Origin: Terriglobus albidus
Lineage (GTDB): Bacteria > Acidobacteriota > Terriglobia > Terriglobales > Acidobacteriaceae
NCBI RefSeq assembly: GCF_025685425.1
Contig: NZ_JAGTAS010000029.1
Coordinates: forward strand, 1 to 64,000
Length of the DNA: 64,000 bases
Direction of reading: 5' to 3'
In this document: positions 58,382 to 64,000 of the stretch, one piece after another
How the letters are laid out: each line of letters begins with the position of its first letter
Position numbering within the stretch: the first letter of the stretch is position 1
The notes under the pieces: generated by a model
Told to the model about the DNA's origin: nothing
Database searches by the model: none
What the model saw: the letters and a program-made list of their open reading frames with translations, nothing else
Program-made: the position numbers and the translations under genes

Positions 58382-59224
58382 TTACTTTAAGGCTTTCTCC
58401 ACCGCTGCCTGCGCCAAGGGTTCCATCACCGCATACCCGGCATCATTGGGGTGCACGGTCTTATCGGCAGCCAGATCTTCCTTCATGCCGCCTTCGTTGT
58501 CGACCAGCGCGGGATAGTAGTTCAGGAAGGTGAGTTTTTCTTTTGCGCAGTACTGTTCGATCCACTGGTTCAGTGTGCGGATCGTCTCGGCCGGCTGTAC
58601 GTCAGGGTTCCAGTTGAACTTCTTCGCCGGCAGAACGCTGGCCAGCACTACACGGATGTTGTTTGCTTTGGCGATGGCCTCCATGCTGGTGATGTTGTCC
58701 TGGACCATCTGCAGGTTTTCCGGGCCGGTATTGCCGGCGACGTCATTGGTGCCAGCAAGAATGACAACGGCGACGGGTTTCAGGTGAACGACATCCTGCT
58801 GGAAGCGGATGAGCATTTGCTGTGTCGTCTGCCCGCTGATACCGCGGTTGATCCAGGGTTTACCGGGAAAGAACTTTCCCGCGCGGCGTCCCCAGGCGTC
58901 GGTAATGGAATCGCCGTAGAAGACCACCCGCTTCTCGCCCGGAGCGGGAGGCGCGAGCTTGGCATTCTCGTCACGATAGCGGCCGAGCTGGGCGAAGTCC
59001 AGAACACGCCCCTGCAGGCCGGCGACCGTCTTTTCGGTAGGCATCGAGATCTGGTCGGGTACCTGCACTTTTTGTACCGCGACCGGCGCAGGTGTTGCCG
59101 GAGCGGCGGCTTCGGCAGGTTTTACCACCTGCTGTTCCGGTACCGGGTTCTGTTCACTTGCCGGAGCCTGGCACCAGGCCACACCTACACTCAATCCAAG
59201 GGCGATTACAGCAACGCGGCGCAT
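58382..59224 (-). CDS. Exported SGNH/GDSL hydrolase
   Basis: The 280-residue protein has a signal peptide (VAVIALGLSVGVAWCQAPA), a Pro/Ala linker and the SGNH blocks: S106 in VFYGDSITDAW, NRGISGQTTQQML, AGTNDVAGNT and DKTVHPNDAGY with the catalytic His. It is a secreted ester hydrolase of unknown substrate. GGAGGGA precedes ATG 59224. Confidence 0.88.
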   Translation of the reverse strand: MRRVAVIALGLSVGVAWCQAPASEQNPVPEQQVVKPAEAAAPATPAPVAVQKVQVPDQISMPTEKTVAGLQGRVLDFAQLGRYRDENAKLAPPAPGEKRVVFYGDSITDAWGRRAGKFFPGKPWINRGISGQTTQQMLIRFQQDVVHLKPVAVVILAGTNDVAGNTGPENLQMVQDNITSMEAIAKANNIRVVLASVLPAKKFNWNPDVQPAETIRTLNQWIEQYCAKEKLTFLNYYPALVDNEGGMKEDLAADKTVHPNDAGYAVMEPLAQAAVEKALK

Positions 59225-59350
59225 CCGATTCCCTCCACGATTCACCATTCAATCATGTCGTACGGGCAAGGTGGTTCTGCCGAGGTGAATCATGAACCAA
59301 ACAAACCACTTTTGCGCAACCTTGGGTAGCCTATATCGTCAAATGTTCGG

Positions 59351-60175
59351 ATGATTAGGGCCATTTCCACACACGTTTTTCTGGAGCAGCGGCTCCATCC
59401 TGGTCTCCTTGACGCCCTCGCGTCCGGGGGAGCAGAGGCTATTGAGATCTTCGCCGCGCGCCATCACTTTGATTACACAGACCGTTCCGCCACCCGCGAG
59501 TTGGCTAACTGGTTCCGTTCGAACAACGTACTGGCCACGCTGCATCAGCCATTGCACGATCGCGCCCACTGGTCCCGCGACCTGTCGCAGACGGTCAATC
59601 TGATCGATCCGGACAAGTCCAAACGGATCGAGGCCATGGACGAGATCAAGCGCTCGCTGGAGTCGGCTGACTTCATTCCGTTCGAGTCGATCGTTCTGCA
59701 CCTCGGGCAGAAGGGCGACACCTGGTCGCCGCGTGCCCTGGAGAACTCTCTGACGGCTATCGAACATATCAAGGCTTTTGCCGGCCCGCTCGGAATCAAG
59801 ACACTGATCGAGACGCTGGACAATGACGTCACTTCGCCGGAGCACCTCTTAGAGATTCTGCACGTCGGCCACTTCGATACCGTAAACATCTGTGTCGACC
59901 TGGGGCACTGTCATCTGCGTCCCAACGGCGTGGAAGAGGCTCTGACTCTGTTGGCGACGCGTATCCGCGAACTGCATCTGCACGACAACAACGGTACCCG
60001 CGATGAGCACCTGTGGCCCGGTGCCGGTGGAATCGACTGGAAGAAGGCTGCTGAGCTCATCGCCACTCTTCCACAGACGCCCATCGGCGTCCTGGAGATC
60101 ACCCACGAGCTGCACGAGACTGCCGAGACAGCGTCACAGAAGGCCGTAGAGGCCTGGAAGCTCCTTGGAGTTTAG
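59351..60175 (+). CDS. TIM-barrel sugar phosphate isomerase/epimerase-like protein
   Basis: The 274-residue protein fits the AP-endonuclease-2-like TIM-barrel group. Metal ligands are suggested by TLIETLDN, ICVDLGHCHLR, ELHLHDNNGTRDEHLWPGAG and VLEITHEL. Enzymes of this group isomerise sugars or sugar acids. TATATC lies upstream without a ribosome site, so a leaderless mRNA is possible. It stands alone. Confidence 0.8.
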   Translation: MIRAISTHVFLEQRLHPGLLDALASGGAEAIEIFAARHHFDYTDRSATRELANWFRSNNVLATLHQPLHDRAHWSRDLSQTVNLIDPDKSKRIEAMDEIKRSLESADFIPFESIVLHLGQKGDTWSPRALENSLTAIEHIKAFAGPLGIKTLIETLDNDVTSPEHLLEILHVGHFDTVNICVDLGHCHLRPNGVEEALTLLATRIRELHLHDNNGTRDEHLWPGAGGIDWKKAAELIATLPQTPIGVLEITHELHETAETASQKAVEAWKLLGV

Positions 60176-60181
60176 GACGGA

Positions 60182-60355
60182 GCCCATACACCGGGTGCCC
60201 CATGCCCGGGGTCCCCAAGGAACTTGTTCTTTGGGGGGCCCTCGGGGACCTGGGTATTCGAGCGAAGCTCGAACCGTCTTTTTGGGGCTGGGTCCATAGC
60301 AAAATTCCTCGCAAATATCCCACCCATCGCTATGCGATGGATGGGGCACCCAGTT
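60182..60355. repeat. R2 repeat units
   Basis: Units at about 60182-60260 (a compound unit with GGGTGCCCCATGCCCGGGGT and GACCTGGGTATTCGAGCGAA) and 60319-60355 (CCCACCCATCG with CGATGGATGGGG). They lie between the isomerase-like gene and asnS. Confidence 0.75.
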
Positions 60356-60443
60356 TCGGGTCAGTTGAGATTCTGAGGTCATTTTGACTTCCGGAGTAGG
60401 TCAGGCGATAAGCCCGACCTACGGGGCTAGAATGGAATCCGCA

Positions 60444-61790
60444 ATGAGTGATTCCGCAGTCTCCGCCGCCCCCCTCGCTACTATCGCCTCGCTTGCCCAG
60501 CACGAAGGCCAGACCGTCACCCTGCGCGGGTGGCTCTACAACCTTCGCGAGAGCGGCAAGCTGCTCTTTCCAATCTTCCGTGACGGCACCGGCACCATCC
60601 AGGGCATTGTGCCTAAGGCAGCTGTGCCGGAAGAGGTCTTCACGACCATCAAAAACCTGACGCAGGAGTCATCGGTGGTGGTCACCGGCAAAGTACGGGC
60701 GGACAAGCGCGCTCCCTCGGGCTTCGAACTGGATGTCGAAAACATTGAGGTCATCCATCGCATTCCCGAGGAGACGCCCTTCCCCATCTCGCTGAAGGAA
60801 CACGGTGTCGACTTCCTGATGGAGCACCGCCACCTCTGGGTGCGCACGCCGCGGCAGTCGGCCATTCTGCGGATCCGCGCCACCATCATGCGCGCGGCGC
60901 AGGAGTACTTCGACACCAACGGTTTTATCCGCACCGATCCGCCCATCCTAACGCCGAACGCCTGCGAGGGCACCTCGGAGCTCTTCGAGATGGACTACTT
61001 CGACCAGGAAAAGGCCTATCTGACGCAGAGCGGCCAGCTCTACATCGAGGCCACAGCGCTGGCGCTGGGCAAGGTCTACAGCTTCGGCCCGACCTTCCGC
61101 GCGGAGAAGTCCAAGACCCGCCGCCACTTGACCGAGTTCTGGATGATCGAGCCTGAGGTTGCGTATCTGGAGCTCGATGGCCTGATGGAGCTGGCGGAGA
61201 ACTTTGTCTCGCACATCGTGAAGCGCGTGCTCGAAGGCCATCAGGCCGATCTGAAGGTCCTGCAGCGTGATGTCGCGAAGCTGGAAGCCATCCAGGCTCC
61301 CTTCCCGAAGATCAGCTACGATGAGGCCCACGCCATGCTGGAAGAGGCGTACAAGAAGGGCGCTATCGAAAATCCCCATACCTATGGTGATGACTTTGGG
61401 TCTCCGGACGAGACCTACATCTCCAGTCAGTTCGATCGTCCGGTGATGGTGCATCGCTATCCGGCCGCAGTGAAAGCCTTCTACATGGAGCCGGACCCGA
61501 AGGACCCGACCAAGGCGCTGTGCCTGGATGTGCTGGCGCCTGAAGGCTACGGCGAGATCATCGGAGGCAGCCAGCGTGTTTCGAGCTATGAGCTGTTGAA
61601 GAGCCGTATCGAAGCCCACGACCTGCCACTCGAAGCCTTCCAGTGGTATCTGGATCTGCGCAAGTATGGCTCAGTGCCGCACGCCGGCTTCGGCATGGGG
61701 ATTGAGCGTGTGGTGGCATGGGTCTGTGGTCTCGACCATGTGCGCGAGACCATCCCGTTTGCTCGTACGCTGAACAGGATTTACCCGTAA
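60444..61790 (+). CDS. asnS: Asparaginyl-tRNA synthetase
   Basis: The 448-residue class II synthetase charges tRNA(Asn). It has an OB-fold ([20 protein letters not shown]), motif 2 ([20 protein letters not shown]) and motif 3 ([20 protein letters not shown]). The ending [15 protein letters not shown] fits AsnRS rather than AspRS. TAGAAT lies 10 bases before ATG 60444 with no ribosome site; ATG 60432 is an in-frame alternative. Together with gatCA it suggests direct Asn charging and transamidation for Gln. Confidence 0.93.
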   Translation: MSDSAVSAAPLATIASLAQHEGQTVTLRGWLYNLRESGKLLFPIFRDGTGTIQGIVPKAAVPEEVFTTIKNLTQESSVVVTGKVRADKRAPSGFELDVENIEVIHRIPEETPFPISLKEHGVDFLMEHRHLWVRTPRQSAILRIRATIMRAAQEYFDTNGFIRTDPPILTPNACEGTSELFEMDYFDQEKAYLTQSGQLYIEATALALGKVYSFGPTFRAEKSKTRRHLTEFWMIEPEVAYLELDGLMELAENFVSHIVKRVLEGHQADLKVLQRDVAKLEAIQAPFPKISYDEAHAMLEEAYKKGAIENPHTYGDDFGSPDETYISSQFDRPVMVHRYPAAVKAFYMEPDPKDPTKALCLDVLAPEGYGEIIGGSQRVSSYELLKSRIEAHDLPLEAFQWYLDLRKYGSVPHAGFGMGIERVVAWVCGLDHVRETIPFARTLNRIYP

Positions 61791-61807
61791 TCAATCGAGG
61801 AGAAGAG

Positions 61808-62230
61808 ATGGCAGCAACAAGCAAGGCTGGCCGCTTTGATACGGCTGCGATTGCAAGTGCATTTCCGAACGAGGCAGCATCTCTTCTCCTCGATCACTAC
61901 ATGACCGATGAGCCGGAGGCGAGCACGCGTATCTTCCGCGTCTACCGGCCAACGCCGCCTCACTTTCATAAGCTGAGCAACGAGCATCTCTACGTGATCT
62001 CAGGCCGCGGCACCTTCTGGATGGAGAGCCCGGAGCACAGCAGTGAATTCGGTCCGGGGACTTTCCTCGTCTTTAAGAAAGAAACGGTGCATGCGATGCC
62101 CGAGATCTTCGAAGGTCCGGTTGTCTTTCTCGCCATCGACACACCTCGCCGTGAGCCGACGGATATCCACTTCGTGAATCCCGAAGACGGCACACCGCAG
62201 AGCTTCATTCAGAGCAAAGACGCGTATTGA
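61808..62230 (+). CDS. Cupin domain protein
   Basis: The 140-residue protein has one cupin beta-barrel: PHFHKLSNEHLYVISGRGTF with metal-binding His and Glu, then FGPGTFLVFKKETVHAMPE. AGGAGAAGAG precedes ATG 61808, 17 bases after the asnS stop, so it is probably co-transcribed with asnS. Function unknown. Confidence 0.85.
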   Translation: MAATSKAGRFDTAAIASAFPNEAASLLLDHYMTDEPEASTRIFRVYRPTPPHFHKLSNEHLYVISGRGTFWMESPEHSSEFGPGTFLVFKKETVHAMPEIFEGPVVFLAIDTPRREPTDIHFVNPEDGTPQSFIQSKDAY

Positions 62231-62275
62231 GCCACCTGACCGGGTGCCCCATATCTGCGTAGCAGATGTGGGAGT

Positions 62276-62478
62276 ATCGCGCCTGCGGTGATCCGTCTTG
62301 CTTAAGGGCATGGCTTCAGCCATGCCGTACCAACGTGAGGAGAGATGCGGCTTCAGCCGCTGAGGTACATTTGGATTCCCATTGCCCTCAGGGGCTGAAA
62401 GCCCCACTATCGCGGGGGCTTCGACGGGACGGCTGAAAGCCGTCCCCTTAAGCAAGGCAATCGCGCAAAGCGCGATAC
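62276..62478. repeat. R1 long element, left of ddl
   Basis: An inverted R1 pair: GCTTAAGGGCATGGCTTCAG ... GCCGCTGAGGTAC meets CCTCAGGGGCTGAAAGCCCC ... GTCCCCTTAAGCAAGG, with ATCGCGC..GCGCGAT at the edge. An R2 unit with CCCATATCTGC/GCAGATGTGGG lies just before (62238-62275). Its right part matches the repeat after ddl in opposite orientation. Confidence 0.85.
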
Positions 62479-62658
62479 CTTACACCAAGCCCCGGCGAAT
62501 GAGTCCGCCCAGGACCCCAGCCTTCGCGGTAAAGCCTGTCAAGTTTCAGGACACCTTTCCGGTTTCTTTCGCGACATCCCTTCCCTACGGCGGTATCCCA
62601 ACAGTTAACCTCCAGCCAGACTTCCTTCGCCTGCCGCCAAGCCGTACCCTCATAAGTG

Positions 62659-63828
62659 ATGAAAAAGAAGCTTCGCGTCGGCGTTTTGTTCGGTGGCCGC
62701 AGTGGTGAGCATGAGGTCTCCCTGCGTTCTGCCGCTTCCATCCTGAAGGCTATGGACCCCAGGAAGTACGAGGTCGTGCCCATCGGCATTACCAAACAGG
62801 GCCAGTGGCTCAGCGGTGGAGGAGCGCAGGCTCTGCTGGAAGGTGAGACGGCGGTGCAGGAGTCTGACGCCGGCGTCACCATCATTCCGCCCGCGCCCAA
62901 GGTGAAGGTGGCGGCGAAGAAGGCCGGCAAGGGGCTTGCTCCGGCATCCGCAGCCAATTCGGACGCTCATGGGCTTGATGTGGTCTTTCCTGTCCTGCAC
63001 GGCACCTTCGGCGAAGACGGGACCATTCAGGGGCTTTTTGAGCTGGCGGATATCGCCTACGTCGGTTCCGGTGTTCTGGGGTCATCGACCGGCATGGACA
63101 AGGATGCGATGAAGCGGATGTTCCTCGCCGAGGGGCTTCCCATTACGCCACATGTGACCGTGCTGCGCGGCGAGTGGAGTACTGATGCGAAGCGCGTCAC
63201 TCGCAAGATCGAAAAGAAACTGCAGTATCCCGTTTTTGTGAAGCCTGCGAACCTGGGCTCGTCGGTGGGCATCAGCAAGGTGCATGACCGCAGCGAGCTG
63301 GCCGCAGCCATGGATCTTGCAGCTTCGTACGACCGCAAGATCGTCATCGAGGAAGGGGTCGGTGGAGCAGGTGTGAAGCCGCGCGAGCTTGAGGTTGCCG
63401 TTCTGGGCAATGATCTCCCGGAGGCCTCGGTGGTCGGCGAGATTGTCCCTGACCGTGAGTTTTATGACTATGAGTCGAAGTACGACTCCACCAGCACCTC
63501 GGAGCCGGTGATCCCGGCGAAGCTCACTAAAGGCGAAGCGAAGAAGATCCGCGAGATGGCGATTGCCGCCTTCCGCGCCTGCGATTGCGCCGGCCTGGCG
63601 CGCGTGGACTTCCTCATGGAGCCGGCGCTTAACGCCAAGGGAAAGAAGATCAAGAACCCCAAGATTGTGTTGAACGAGATCAACACCATGCCGGGCTTTA
63701 CTTCGATCAGCATGTATCCCAAGCTGTGGGAGGCTACCGGTCTTACTTATCCGCAGTTGATCGATCGCCTGATCCAGCTGGCACTGGAACGCGAGCAGGA
63801 GAAGAAGCAGACGAACTTCAGCCGGTAG
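62659..63828 (+). CDS. ddl: D-alanine--D-alanine ligase
   Basis: The 389-residue ATP-grasp enzyme makes the D-Ala-D-Ala end of peptidoglycan precursors. It shows [53 protein letters not shown] and [20 protein letters not shown]. Tyr in EFYDYESKY marks the D-Ala rather than D-lactate type. An insert of about 20 Lys/Ala-rich residues ([20 protein letters not shown]) lengthens the N-terminal domain. ATG 62659 is chosen; a GTG at 62656 is adjacent. Confidence 0.95.
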   Translation: MKKKLRVGVLFGGRSGEHEVSLRSAASILKAMDPRKYEVVPIGITKQGQWLSGGGAQALLEGETAVQESDAGVTIIPPAPKVKVAAKKAGKGLAPASAANSDAHGLDVVFPVLHGTFGEDGTIQGLFELADIAYVGSGVLGSSTGMDKDAMKRMFLAEGLPITPHVTVLRGEWSTDAKRVTRKIEKKLQYPVFVKPANLGSSVGISKVHDRSELAAAMDLAASYDRKIVIEEGVGGAGVKPRELEVAVLGNDLPEASVVGEIVPDREFYDYESKYDSTSTSEPVIPAKLTKGEAKKIREMAIAAFRACDCAGLARVDFLMEPALNAKGKKIKNPKIVLNEINTMPGFTSISMYPKLWEATGLTYPQLIDRLIQLALEREQEKKQTNFSR

Positions 63829-63870
63829 GTACTCTGTTGTCGATACTTCGTGGTTTCTCCGCAAACTATC

Positions 63871-64000
63871 GAGTATCGCGCTAAGCGCGATTGCCTTGCT
63901 TAAGGGGACGGCTTCAGCCGTCCCGTCAAAGCCTCCGCGATAATGGGGCTTCAGCCTCTGAGGGCAATGGGAATCCGAATGTACCTCAGCGGCTGAAGCC
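63871..64000. repeat. R1 long element, right of ddl (cut by window end)
   Basis: From ATCGCGC..GCGCGAT through GCTTAAGGGGACGGCTTCAG and GCCTCTGAGGGCAATGGGAA to GTACCTCAGCGGCTGAAGCC, this is nearly the reverse complement of the right part of the element at 62276-62478. It continues beyond the window. Confidence 0.85.

Overview
The window looks like chromosomal DNA of an Acidobacteriota member, most likely family Acidobacteriaceae (Terriglobus/Granulicella/Edaphobacter relatives). The evidence is a high-GC genome, a remnant of the TIGR03435 family that is strongly associated with soil Acidobacteria, an enlarged RpoB with an N-terminal zinc-ribbon insertion, and intergenic regions crowded with several families of short palindromic repeats. 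The genus call is inference; a 16S or whole-genome comparison would settle it.

Layout. 0.1-7 kb: a secreted hypothetical, a SnoaL-like protein, tRNA-Pro(TGG), a DUF4112/secreted-protein pair, and a tightly coupled minus-strand operon gmhB-DUF721(DciA-like)-gatC-gatA. 7-12.4 kb: a BamD-like TPR protein, rpe, a catalase-related peroxidase and a UvrC-like protein with a decayed GIY-YIG domain. 12.4-24.5 kb: rplA-rplJ-rplL-rpoB-rpoC with recognisable promoters and a structured rplA leader; rplK, nusG and secE are not next to rplA here. 24.5-28.7 kb: a REP-associated transposase between 52-bp inverted repeats, a DUF4139 protein, a VOC protein and a small helix-turn-helix protein. 29-36 kb: gyrA, then an A+T-rich orphan Mrr-like nuclease gene (a possible one-gene defence system), a TIGR03435 pseudogene split by a 116-bp palindromic element, an omega-like small protein and a membrane protein. 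36-44 kb: an NAD(P)-binding reductase, a ROK kinase, a GAF-PAS-GGDEF-EAL protein and an ECF sigma/anti-sigma(HEAT)/tandem-PDZ cluster. 44-54.6 kb: a di-heme cytochrome divergent from a radical SAM protein, a DHFR-like protein, an amidohydrolase, a DsbA-like protein, a TolC-like protein and an MFS exporter. 54.8-64 kb: gamma-glutamyltransferase, a TetR-haloalkane dehalogenase operon between two copies of one palindrome, an SGNH hydrolase, a TIM-barrel isomerase-like protein, asnS, a cupin and ddl, which lies between inverted copies of a long repeat.

Most of the core genes serve translation, transcription and envelope assembly. Accessory interest lies in the Mrr-like gene, the transposase with its large repeat family whose hairpin stems differ but stay paired, the short terminal-inverted-repeat elements that disrupt or finish genes, and the structured leader of rplA. 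Several genes have a -10-like hexamer only 6-12 bases before the start codon, which suggests leaderless or very short-leader mRNAs are common here.

Repeat names used below: R1 = CAGCGGCTGAAGCCGC plus GACGGCT..AGCCGTC plus CTTAAGCAAG elements; R2 = GGGTGCCCCA hairpin elements related to the transposase; R3 = GGGAGCAGCGGGCTTCAGCC elements; R4 = GCGGGCCTTCAGC / CCTGGGGCGTTGCCCCAGG elements; R5 = AGTTAAAAGTTGCAAGTT palindromes; R6 = TAGAGC...GCTCTA miniature elements.
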